Shown here: positions 57,196 through 64,000 of the stretch, in pieces | Position numbering within the stretch: the stretch's first letter is position 1 | Layout of the letters: each line of letters begins with the position of its first letter | Assembly (NCBI RefSeq): GCF_000834635.1 | Contig: NZ_JXQV01000030.1 | Coordinates: 186,001-250,000, forward strand | Reading direction: 5' to 3' | Source of the DNA: Agrobacterium tumefaciens | GTDB lineage: Bacteria; Pseudomonadota; Alphaproteobacteria; Rhizobiales; Rhizobiaceae | DNA length: 64,000 nucleotides | Notes under the pieces: model-generated | What the model was told of the DNA's origin: nothing | The model's database searches: none | What the model saw: only the letters and a program-made list of their open reading frames with translations | Made by a program: the position numbers and the translations under genes

Positions 57196-57513
57196 ATGTG
57201 GACCAAGCATCACAAGAAAAGACGTTTTGGCCGTCTTGTCGTTCCGGCAATCACGGTGGCGTTTCTCTCCTATTTCGGGTATCATTCCATCCATGGTGAT
57301 TTCGGGCTGAAGGCTGCGGAGCAGTTGGAGAAGCAGCGCGTCGCCCGTTCGGCGGAACTGGCCAAGCTTACCAAGGCTCGCACGGCGCTGGAGCGCCAAG
57401 TTGAGTTGATGAGTGATGGCTCGCTCGAGCGCGACATGATCGATGAGATCTCTCGCTATCAGCTGAACATGTCACGCGCCGACGAAATCGTCATCATGAA
57501 CACATATTTTTGA
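57196..57513 (+). CDS. ftsB: FtsB/DivIC-family septum formation initiator
   Basis: 105 residues. Basic N-terminus, one membrane helix (LVVPAITVAFLSYFGYHSI, about 14-32), then a coiled coil (about 38-75, QLEKQRVARSAELAKLTKARTALERQV) and a short end. This is the FtsB layout, a divisome linker between FtsL and FtsQ. Found between eno and pdhA, as in other Alphaproteobacteria. Assignment is by architecture and position more than by a strict motif. Confidence 0.85.
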   Translation: MWTKHHKKRRFGRLVVPAITVAFLSYFGYHSIHGDFGLKAAEQLEKQRVARSAELAKLTKARTALERQVELMSDGSLERDMIDEISRYQLNMSRADEIVIMNTYF

Positions 57514-57545
57514 TTAACCGAATTTCAGTTAATCTCATTTTTTAA
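57512..57545 (+). terminator. AT-rich hairpin after ftsB
   Basis: GATTAAC (57512-57518) / GTTAATC (57528-57534), nine-base loop, followed by TCATTTTTT. It touches the ftsB stop. Confidence 0.5.
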
Positions 57546-57547
57546 TT

Positions 57548-57572
57548 TATTCGCAGTCACTTAGGGCGAATA
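57548..57572. promoter_or_regulatory. Inverted repeat upstream of the pdh operon
   Basis: TATTCGC-N11-GCGAATA, exact arms, 95 bases before pdhA. Symmetry and spacing fit a dimeric repressor site; no regulator identified. Confidence 0.35.
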
Positions 57573-57666
57573 CGAGCCATGCGTTTATGCCATTGCTGCT
57601 TCGCGTTTTCTTGCATATGGTGCGCACCGATCCAACCATTCTAAATGGCAACTCAGGGAGGGATGT

Positions 57667-58713
57667 ATGGCACCGCGAAAAAACGCGACCGTATCCGGCC
57701 GCAAGACCACGGCAAAGACAGCCGCTAAGGAATTTACCGGCCAGAACACGCCGGAGTTCGGCAAAGATGAAGAGCTCCACGCGTATCGCGAGATGCTGTT
57801 GATCCGCCGATTCGAAGAAAAGGCCGGCCAGCTTTATGGCATGGGCTTCATCGGCGGCTTCTGTCACCTCTACATCGGGCAGGAAGCTGTCGTTGTGGGC
57901 ATGAACATGTCTCAGAAGGAAGGTGATCAGGTTATCACTGCCTATCGCGACCACGGCCACATGCTGGCTGCTGGCATGAGCGCGCGTGGCGTCATGGCTG
58001 AGTTGACCGGACGAAGCGGCGGCTTGTCGAAAGGCAAGGGCGGCTCCATGCACATGTTCTCCAAGGAAAAGCATTTCTACGGCGGACACGGCATCGTGGG
58101 TGCCCAGGTTTCTCTCGGAACCGGTCTTGCCTTTGCTAACAAGTATCGCGGCAATGACAGTGTTTCCGTCGCCTATTTCGGTGATGGCGCGGCCAACCAG
58201 GGCCAGGTCTATGAGAGCTTCAACATGGCTGCTCTCTGGAAGCTCCCAATCATTTATATCGTCGAAAACAACCATTACGCCATGGGTACATCGACTGCGC
58301 GCGCAACCGCCCAGTCCAACTACTCGCTGCGTGGCGTTGGCTTCGGTATTCCGGGTATGCAGGTCGATGGTATGGATGTTCGTGCCGTCAAGGCTGCTGC
58401 CGATGAGGCGCTGGAACATTGCCGCTCCGGCAAGGGTCCGATCATTCTTGAAATGCTGACCTATCGTTACCGTGGTCACTCCATGTCTGACCCGGCGAAA
58501 TACCGTTCCAAAGATGAAGTGCAGAAAATGCGCGCGGAACATGACCCAATCGAGCAGGTCAAAGCCCGTCTCCTTGAAAAGGGCTGGGCGTCTGAGGATG
58601 AACTCAAGGCAATCGACAAGGATGTTCGTGACATCGTTGCCGACAGCGCGGAGTTCGCCCAGACCGATCCGGAGCCGGATGTATCCGAGCTCTACACCGA
58701 TATTCTGCTCTGA
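57667..58713 (+). CDS. pdhA: Pyruvate dehydrogenase E1 component, alpha subunit
   Basis: 348 residues. TPP-binding E1-alpha: HLYIGQEAVVVGM, YRDHGHMLAAGM, and the TPP/Mg motif FGDGAANQGQVYESFNMAALW...IYIVENN; phosphorylation-loop-like YRYRGHSMSDPAKYR. A Lys/Thr/Ala-rich N-terminal tail of about 35 residues precedes the domain. GGGAGGG lies about 8 bases before the ATG. First gene of pdhA-pdhB-(DUF5076)-pdhC-(esterase)-lpdA. Confidence 0.97.
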   Translation: MAPRKNATVSGRKTTAKTAAKEFTGQNTPEFGKDEELHAYREMLLIRRFEEKAGQLYGMGFIGGFCHLYIGQEAVVVGMNMSQKEGDQVITAYRDHGHMLAAGMSARGVMAELTGRSGGLSKGKGGSMHMFSKEKHFYGGHGIVGAQVSLGTGLAFANKYRGNDSVSVAYFGDGAANQGQVYESFNMAALWKLPIIYIVENNHYAMGTSTARATAQSNYSLRGVGFGIPGMQVDGMDVRAVKAAADEALEHCRSGKGPIILEMLTYRYRGHSMSDPAKYRSKDEVQKMRAEHDPIEQVKARLLEKGWASEDELKAIDKDVRDIVADSAEFAQTDPEPDVSELYTDILL

Positions 58714-58731
58714 TTTGGGAAGGGAGACATC

Positions 58732-60159
58732 ATGCCTATAGAGATTCTCATGCCCGCCCTTTCCCCAACCATGGAGGAAGGCACGCTTTCCAAGTGGTTG
58801 AAGAAAGAGGGTGACAAGGTTGTTGCTGGCGACGCTATCGCTGAAATCGAAACAGACAAGGCAACGATGGAAGTCGAAGCCGTGGATGAAGGCACGATTG
58901 GCAAGCTGCTGATCGAGGCTGGCACCGAAGGCGTCAAGGTCAACACCGCGATTGCCGTGCTGCTTCAGGATGGCGAAAGCGCAGATGATATGTCTGCTGC
59001 ATCCGCTCCCAAGAAGGAAGAGCCAAAGGCCGAGGCTTCCAATTCCGGTTCTGACGCTGCTGGCGGCAAAACCCGCGAAGCGACGGAAGAGCCTTCCGCT
59101 GCTAAGGAAGCAGCCAAGGTTCCTGCCGCGCCGAAGATCGAAGTTGCTGCCGACCCTGATATTCCAGAGGGCACCGAATTCGTGACGCAGACCGTGCGTG
59201 AAGCACTGCGCGATGCGATGGCGGAAGAAATGCGCTCTGACGAGAACGTCTTCGTCATGGGTGAAGAAGTTGCCGAATACCAGGGTGCCTACAAGATCAC
59301 TCAGGGCTTGTTGCAGGAATTTGGCGCCAAGCGCGTGATCGATACGCCAATCACCGAGCACGGTTTTGCCGGTATCGGCGTCGGCGCTGCGATGACGGGT
59401 CTGCGCCCGATCGTTGAATTCATGACGTTCAACTTCGCCATGCAGGCCATCGACCAGATCGTCAACTCTGCTGCCAAGACGCTCTACATGTCTGGTGGCC
59501 AGATGGGTGCGCCGATGGTGTTCCGTGGTCCGTCGGGCGCTGCTGCCCGTGTTGGCGCTCAGCACTCGCAGTGCTACGCCGCATGGTACAGCCATATCCC
59601 GGGCCTCAAGGTCGTCATGCCGTATTCGGCTGCTGATGCCAAAGGTCTGCTCAAGGCTGCGATTCGCGATCCGAACCCTGTCGTCTTTTTGGAAAACGAA
59701 ATTCTTTACGGTCAGAGCTTCGAAGTGCCGAAGCTGGATGATTTCGTGCTGCCAATCGGCAAGGCGCGCATTCACCGCAAGGGCAAGGACGTTACCATCG
59801 TTTCCTTCGGTATCGGCATGACCTACGCCATCAAGGCTATTGCGGAACTCGAAAAGCTCGGCATCGACGTTGAACTCATCGATCTGCGTACAATCCGTCC
59901 GATGGATCTGCCAACAGTGATCGAATCGGTCAAGAAGACCGGTCGTTTGGTGACGGTGGAAGAAGGCTTCCCGCAGTCATCGGTCGGTGACTTCATCGCT
60001 AACCAGGTCATGCGCGCCGCATTCGATTATCTCGACGCGCCGATCCTGACGATTGCTGGCAAGGACGTTCCGATGCCTTACGCTGCGAACCTTGAAAAGC
60101 TTGCTCTGCCGAACGTTGACGAAGTTATCGAGGCGGTCAAAACCGTCTGCTACAAGTGA
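58732..60159 (+). CDS. pdhB: Pyruvate dehydrogenase E1 component, beta subunit, with lipoyl domain
   Basis: 475 residues. An N-terminal lipoyl domain (about 1-80; lipoyl Lys in [17 protein letters not shown]) is joined by an Ala/Glu/Lys linker (about 85-145) to the E1-beta transketolase domain ([20 protein letters not shown]...). A lipoyl-bearing E1-beta is characteristic of Alphaproteobacteria. Starts 18 bases after pdhA. Confidence 0.97.
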   Translation: MPIEILMPALSPTMEEGTLSKWLKKEGDKVVAGDAIAEIETDKATMEVEAVDEGTIGKLLIEAGTEGVKVNTAIAVLLQDGESADDMSAASAPKKEEPKAEASNSGSDAAGGKTREATEEPSAAKEAAKVPAAPKIEVAADPDIPEGTEFVTQTVREALRDAMAEEMRSDENVFVMGEEVAEYQGAYKITQGLLQEFGAKRVIDTPITEHGFAGIGVGAAMTGLRPIVEFMTFNFAMQAIDQIVNSAAKTLYMSGGQMGAPMVFRGPSGAAARVGAQHSQCYAAWYSHIPGLKVVMPYSAADAKGLLKAAIRDPNPVVFLENEILYGQSFEVPKLDDFVLPIGKARIHRKGKDVTIVSFGIGMTYAIKAIAELEKLGIDVELIDLRTIRPMDLPTVIESVKKTGRLVTVEEGFPQSSVGDFIANQVMRAAFDYLDAPILTIAGKDVPMPYAANLEKLALPNVDEVIEAVKTVCYK

Positions 60160-60170
60160 AGGGGGAGAGT

Positions 60171-60458
60171 GTGAGTAAAATCAAACAAATCCTCCCGGCA
60201 ACTGAAAACTGGCACCGCGTTCTCGGTTCCAAAGATGCCCCGCAATTCGAGCGGGTTATCTTCTGGGCTGTGGTCAATGATGGTGAAGGCGATGTGGTCG
60301 TTGGCGTTCCGCGTGAGAACATCGGCGTCATCGGTGCCGTCAGCGAATGGCTGAACGACGTTGCGGGATATATCGAAATCGACCCGTCGCAGATCAGCCG
60401 GCTCGCGGAACATCCCGAAGAGTTGGAACAGTATAATCTCGTTTGGGGGGAGGGCTAG
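60171..60458 (+). CDS. Small DUF5076-like protein in the pdh operon
   Basis: 95 residues from GTG 60171, just behind a GGGGGAG site; an in-frame GTG at 60156 overlaps the pdhB stop and is the alternative. Contains [40 protein letters not shown] and an acidic end. I recognise it as the small DUF5076 type found in alphaproteobacterial pdh operons, from memory and not by search. Soluble, no membrane helix. Role unknown; position suggests a PDH-complex accessory. Confidence 0.7.
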   Translation: MSKIKQILPATENWHRVLGSKDAPQFERVIFWAVVNDGEGDVVVGVPRENIGVIGAVSEWLNDVAGYIEIDPSQISRLAEHPEELEQYNLVWGEG

Positions 60459-60460
60459 TC

Positions 60461-61852
60461 ATGCCTATCAACATCACAATGCCTGCCCTGTCTCCGACGA
60501 TGGAAGAGGGCAATCTGACGAAGTGGCTCGTCAAGGAAGGCGACAAGGTAGGTCCTGGCGACGTGATTGCCGAGATCGAAACAGACAAGGCGACCATGGA
60601 AGTGGAAGCCGTGGATGAAGGCATTGTTGCCAAGCTCGTCGTTCCAGCCGGTTCCGAAGCGGTCAAGGTCAATGCCGTGATTGCAATCCTGGCTGCCGAA
60701 GGCGAAGACGTGGGCGATGCTGCCAAGGGCGGCGGTTCCGCACCTGCAAATGCAGACGCGAAAGCCGAAGCACCGAAGGCTGAAGCCGCTAAGGCTGATG
60801 CACCTGCGGACGTGAAGGCTGAAGCAGCACCTGCCAAGGCTGAAAAACCTATCGCTGATCAGGGGCCTGCACCATCCACACCAGCACCAGTTTCGAAAAG
60901 CGGCGAGCGTATCTTCGCGTCGCCACTGGCCCGTCGTCTGGCGAAGGACGCCGGTCTTGATCTGTCTGCTGTTTCCGGTTCCGGTCCGCATGGCCGTATC
61001 GTAAAGACAGACGTGGAAAAGGCAGCAGCTTCCGGCGGCGCAAAGGCGGCTCCTGCTGCTGCACCATCGGCTGGCACTGCGGCTCCTGCGCCTGCCAAGG
61101 GTGCGTCGGACGAAAGCGTGCTCAAGCTGTTTGCGGAAGGCTCATACGAGCTTCTGCCGCACGACGGCATGCGCAAGACAATCGCCTCGCGCCTTACGGA
61201 ATCGACTCAGACCGTACCGTCCTACACGGTATCGATGGAGTGCGAACTCGATGCGATGCTGAAGCTGCGCGCCGAGATCAACGCATCCGCACCGGTGAAG
61301 AAGACCGAAAAGGGCGAGGTTCCAGCCTTCAAGCTTTCCGTCAACGACTTCATCATCAAGGCAATGGCGCTTGCTCTGCGTGATGTGCCGATGGCGAATG
61401 CTTCGTGGACATCGACCGCTCGTGTTCTGCACAAGCATGCCGATGTTGGCGTTGCCGTGTCGATCCCAGACGGTCTGATCACGCCAATCGTTCGGAAGGC
61501 AGAGACAAAGACCCTGTCTGCCATCTCCAACGAGGTCAAGGATCTTGCCAAGCGTGCGCGTGACAAGAAGCTGAAGCCGGATGAATACCAGGGCGGCACG
61601 ACATCCGTGTCCAACCTCGGCATGTTCGGTGTCTCTTCCTTCACGTCCATCGTCAACCTGCCGCAGGCATCCATCGTGTCTATCGGCGCTGGCGTCGAGA
61701 AGCCGGTTGTTCGTGGCGGCAAAATCGAAGTTGGCACGGTAATGACGGCAACCTTTGCCTTTGACCACCGCGTCATCGATGGTGCGCTGGGTGCAGAACT
61801 TGCGTCTGCCTTCAAGCGCTACATCGAAAACCCAATGGGTATGCTGGTCTAA
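60461..61852 (+). CDS. pdhC: Dihydrolipoamide acetyltransferase (PDH E2)
   Basis: 463 residues. One lipoyl domain (1-80, Lys in [17 protein letters not shown]), Ala/Pro/Lys linker, E3/E1-binding domain (about 145-185, [29 protein letters not shown]), second linker and a catalytic CAT domain ending [16 protein letters not shown] with the HxxxD pair. ATG 60461 behind GGGGGGAGGG. The lipoyl domain is nearly the same as that of pdhB. Confidence 0.97.
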   Translation: MPINITMPALSPTMEEGNLTKWLVKEGDKVGPGDVIAEIETDKATMEVEAVDEGIVAKLVVPAGSEAVKVNAVIAILAAEGEDVGDAAKGGGSAPANADAKAEAPKAEAAKADAPADVKAEAAPAKAEKPIADQGPAPSTPAPVSKSGERIFASPLARRLAKDAGLDLSAVSGSGPHGRIVKTDVEKAAASGGAKAAPAAAPSAGTAAPAPAKGASDESVLKLFAEGSYELLPHDGMRKTIASRLTESTQTVPSYTVSMECELDAMLKLRAEINASAPVKKTEKGEVPAFKLSVNDFIIKAMALALRDVPMANASWTSTARVLHKHADVGVAVSIPDGLITPIVRKAETKTLSAISNEVKDLAKRARDKKLKPDEYQGGTTSVSNLGMFGVSSFTSIVNLPQASIVSIGAGVEKPVVRGGKIEVGTVMTATFAFDHRVIDGALGAELASAFKRYIENPMGMLV

Positions 61853-61860
61853 AAAACGCG

Positions 61861-61889
61861 GAGCCGAGAACCGATCAGGTTTTCGGCTC
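61861..61889 (+). other. Hairpin between pdhC and the esterase gene
   Basis: Twelve-base stem 61861-61872 with 61878-61889 (one G-U pair), loop GATCA, no T-run. May reduce readthrough from pdhC. Confidence 0.5.
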
Positions 61890-61909
61890 GCTCCATTCGG
61901 GAGGCCGAC

Positions 61910-62554
61910 GTGACGAAGAACGTTCTCTGCTATGGCGACAGTCTGACATGGGGATATGATGCCGAAAATCTCGGCCGTCATGCTTATGAAGACCGTTGGC
62001 CGAGTGTCCTGCAAAAGGCGCTGGGCGCCAGTGTCAATGTCATCGCCGAAGGGCTGAACGGCAGAACGACGGCCTATGATGACCATCTTTCCGACTGCGA
62101 CCGCAATGGCGCACGGGTTTTGCCGACGCTTCTGCACAGCCATTGCCCTGTTGATCTCGTCATCATCATGCTCGGCACCAACGATCTGAAGCGCGGCATT
62201 GGCCCGGGGTCTGCCGTTGGTGCGGTGAAGGGCGTTGAGCGACTTGTGGCACTGGTTCGCCAGCACGCCTGGCCATTCGGATATGAACAGCCCGAAATCC
62301 TGCTCGTTTCCGCGCCGCATATTTGCGAAACAGGCAATGAAATGTTTGCGGCGATGTTCGTAAACGCCATCGAGCAATCGCAGATGATGGGTTCGTTGTA
62401 CCGGGATCTGGCGGATGAAAAGGGCTGCGGCTTCTTTGATGCGGCATCCGTTGCTGTGACGACGCCGGTGGATGGCGTCCATCTGGATGCAGAAAATACG
62501 CGTGCAATCGGACGAGGCCTCGAGCCCGTCGTTCGCATGATGCTTGGACTTTAA
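61910..62554 (+). CDS. SGNH/GDSL-type hydrolase (aryl esterase-like)
   Basis: 214 residues, GTG start. Block I CYGDSLTWGYD (nucleophile Ser11), block III LGTNDLKRG, block V DGVHLDAENT with Asp/His. No signal peptide, so cytosolic. Resembles the small aryl-esterase/acyltransferase SGNH enzymes (MsAcT type) of rhizobia and mycobacteria. It sits inside the pdh operon between E2 and E3; why is not clear. Possible thioesterase/deacylase side role is a guess. Confidence 0.88.
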   Translation: MTKNVLCYGDSLTWGYDAENLGRHAYEDRWPSVLQKALGASVNVIAEGLNGRTTAYDDHLSDCDRNGARVLPTLLHSHCPVDLVIIMLGTNDLKRGIGPGSAVGAVKGVERLVALVRQHAWPFGYEQPEILLVSAPHICETGNEMFAAMFVNAIEQSQMMGSLYRDLADEKGCGFFDAASVAVTTPVDGVHLDAENTRAIGRGLEPVVRMMLGL

Positions 62555-62615
62555 AAGAAATTGATTGAGGCGGCGACCATGTTTCGCCCTCAAGAAGCAA
62601 AGACAGGAAACAGAC

Positions 62616-64000
62616 ATGGCTCAGTCTTATGACGTCATCATCATCGGTTCGGGTCCGGGCGGTTACGTCACGGCCATCCGTGCGGCACAGCTTGGCCTCA
62701 AGACTGCGATTGTCGAGCGTGAACATCTGGGCGGCATCTGCCTGAACTGGGGCTGCATTCCCACAAAGGCGCTGCTTCGCTCTGCCGAAGTTCTGGATAA
62801 TTCCAACCATGCGAAGAATTACGGCCTGAAGCTGGAAGGCACGATTACAGCCGACGTGAAGGAAGTGGTCGCCCGTTCGCGTGGCGTTTCGGCGCGCCTG
62901 AATGGCGGCGTGGCTTACCTGATGAAGAAGAACAAGATCGACGTTATCTGGGGTGAGGCAAAGCTCACGAAAGCAAACGAGATCGTCGTCGGCAAAATTT
63001 CCAAGCCAATCGTGCAGCCACAGAATCCTGTTCCAAAGGGAGTGCTGGGCGAGGGCACCTATACGGCAAAACACATCATCGTTGCGACCGGTGCGCGTCC
63101 TCGCGCTCTGCCCGGCATCGAGCCCGATGGCAAGTTGATCTGGACCTATTTTGAGGCGATGAAACCGGATTTCCTGCCGAAGTCCATCGTCGTCATGGGT
63201 TCGGGCGCCATCGGCATCGAATTCGCGTCCTTCTATCGTTCCATGGGCGTGGATGTGACGGTTGTGGAATTGATGGCCAACATCATGCCGGTCGAAGATG
63301 TGGAGATCTCCGCCTTCGCCCGCAAGCAGCTTGAAAAGCGCGGCCTCAAGATCATCACCGAAGCCAAGGTTTCCAAGGTTGAGAAGGGCGTTGACTCGAT
63401 CACGGCCCATATCGAAACCAAGGATGGCAAGGTTCAGACGATCACCGCAGATCGCCTGATTTCAGCTGTCGGCGTTCAGGGCAATATCGAAAACCTGGGT
63501 CTGGAGGCGCTTGGCGTCAAGACGGATCGCGGCTGCGTGGTCATCGATGGCTACGGCAAGACCAATGTTCCCGGCCTCTATGCTATCGGCGATGTCGCCG
63601 GTCCGCCAATGCTTGCTCACAAGGCAGAGCATGAAGGCGTGATTTGCATTGAAAAGATCGCCGGTCTGCCCAACGTGCACTCAATGGACAGGCTGAAGAT
63701 TCCTGGCTGCACCTATTGCAACCCGCAGGTCGCCTCTGTCGGCTTGACGGAAGCCAAGGCAAAGGAACAGGGCCGCGAAATCCGTGTTGGCCGCTATTCC
63801 TTCGCCGCCAACGGCAAGGCGATTGCGCTGGGCGAAGATCAAGGCATGGTCAAGACCATCTTCGACAAGAAGACAGGTGAGCTGATCGGTGCGCATATGG
63901 TTGGTGCTGAAGTGACCGAGCTCATTCAGGGCTTCGTGGTTGCCATGAACCTTGAAACGACCGAGGAAGAACTGATGCACACCATCTTCCCGCACCCTAC
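62616..64000 (+). CDS. lpdA: Dihydrolipoamide dehydrogenase (PDH E3), 3' end cut by window
   Basis: 461 codons visible of roughly 480. FAD site VIIIGSGPGGYVTAIRAAQLG, redox Cys42/Cys47 in GGICLNWGCIPTKALLRS, NAD site VVMGSGAIGIEFASFYRSMG, LYAIGDVAGPPMLAHKAEHEG, and at the very end MHTIFPHP with the active-site His. ATG 62616 with AGGAAA upstream. Regenerates lipoamide for the PDH complex encoded just upstream. Confidence 0.96.
   Translation, partial: MAQSYDVIIIGSGPGGYVTAIRAAQLGLKTAIVEREHLGGICLNWGCIPTKALLRSAEVLDNSNHAKNYGLKLEGTITADVKEVVARSRGVSARLNGGVAYLMKKNKIDVIWGEAKLTKANEIVVGKISKPIVQPQNPVPKGVLGEGTYTAKHIIVATGARPRALPGIEPDGKLIWTYFEAMKPDFLPKSIVVMGSGAIGIEFASFYRSMGVDVTVVELMANIMPVEDVEISAFARKQLEKRGLKIITEAKVSKVEKGVDSITAHIETKDGKVQTITADRLISAVGVQGNIENLGLEALGVKTDRGCVVIDGYGKTNVPGLYAIGDVAGPPMLAHKAEHEGVICIEKIAGLPNVHSMDRLKIPGCTYCNPQVASVGLTEAKAKEQGREIRVGRYSFAANGKAIALGEDQGMVKTIFDKKTGELIGAHMVGAEVTELIQGFVVAMNLETTEEELMHTIFPHP

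Noticed and set aside
57547-59775. 742-codon open frame antisense to pdhA and pdhB
   Set aside because: Spans two genes and their gap on the opposite strand; composition is that of a shadow frame.

Overview
The window is ordinary chromosomal core of an alphaproteobacterium of the Rhizobiaceae (Rhizobium / Agrobacterium / Sinorhizobium group). The evidence is gene content and order: the run rpsB-tsf-pyrH-frr-uppS-cdsA-rseP-bamA-lpxD-fabZ-lpxA-lpxI-lpxB, a citrate synthase / comEC / lexA neighbourhood, and eno-ftsB-pdhA-pdhB-pdhC-lpdA in which the E1-beta subunit carries its own lipoyl domain. A CckA kinase, an EipB (DUF1849) envelope protein and a GTTC-N7-GTTC SOS box also point to Alphaproteobacteria. 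The DNA is moderately GC-rich. I cannot fix the genus from sequence alone. I saw no tRNA, rRNA, CRISPR array, insertion sequence or prophage.

Layout. 1-3118: the 3' end of a chemoreceptor gene, a small HNH protein and a DMT exporter. 3165-8658 (minus): a five-gene operon ppiD-trpD-trpC-moaC-moeA joining envelope folding, tryptophan synthesis and molybdenum cofactor synthesis. 8831-9605: an intergenic stretch holding three tiny single-membrane-span ORFs (44, 59 and 34 codons) on the minus strand, the most unusual segment here. 9656-14746: coaD, two tandem cyclophilins, queA-tgt (queuosine) and pabB (folate). 14747-18541: an inverted-repeat element, glutathione-dependent formaldehyde dehydrogenase, a second DMT transporter and an orphan FliO-like protein. 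18900-25356: the cell-cycle kinase CckA, a LuxR-type regulator that appears to use an ATT start, and clpS-clpA. 25446-31351: azlC-azlD, a PAP2 phosphatase, a four-gene minus-strand operon (RidA, GDPD, GNAT-like, HIT) and eipB.

31532-44819 is the translation / phospholipid / outer-membrane block: ribosomal protein S2, EF-Ts, UMP kinase and RRF, then undecaprenyl-PP and CDP-diacylglycerol synthesis, the site-2 protease RseP, the BamA assembly channel and the Raetz-pathway lipid A enzymes. 44961-48571 is a GntR-regulated polar amino-acid ABC transporter operon, with a candidate operator over the regulator's start codon. 48656-54463 holds gltA, comEC, a GST and lexA with an SOS box inside its promoter. 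54707-64000 runs kdsA, eno, ftsB, then the pyruvate dehydrogenase operon with a small DUF5076-like gene and an SGNH esterase embedded, ending in a truncated lpdA.

Nothing here is a clear new multi-gene system. The best leads are the tiny membrane-protein cluster between ppiD and coaD, the non-canonical start of the LuxR-type gene, and gene-order junctions (ppiD/coaD, lexA/kdsA, gltA/comEC) that differ from the arrangement I remember for other Rhizobiaceae.
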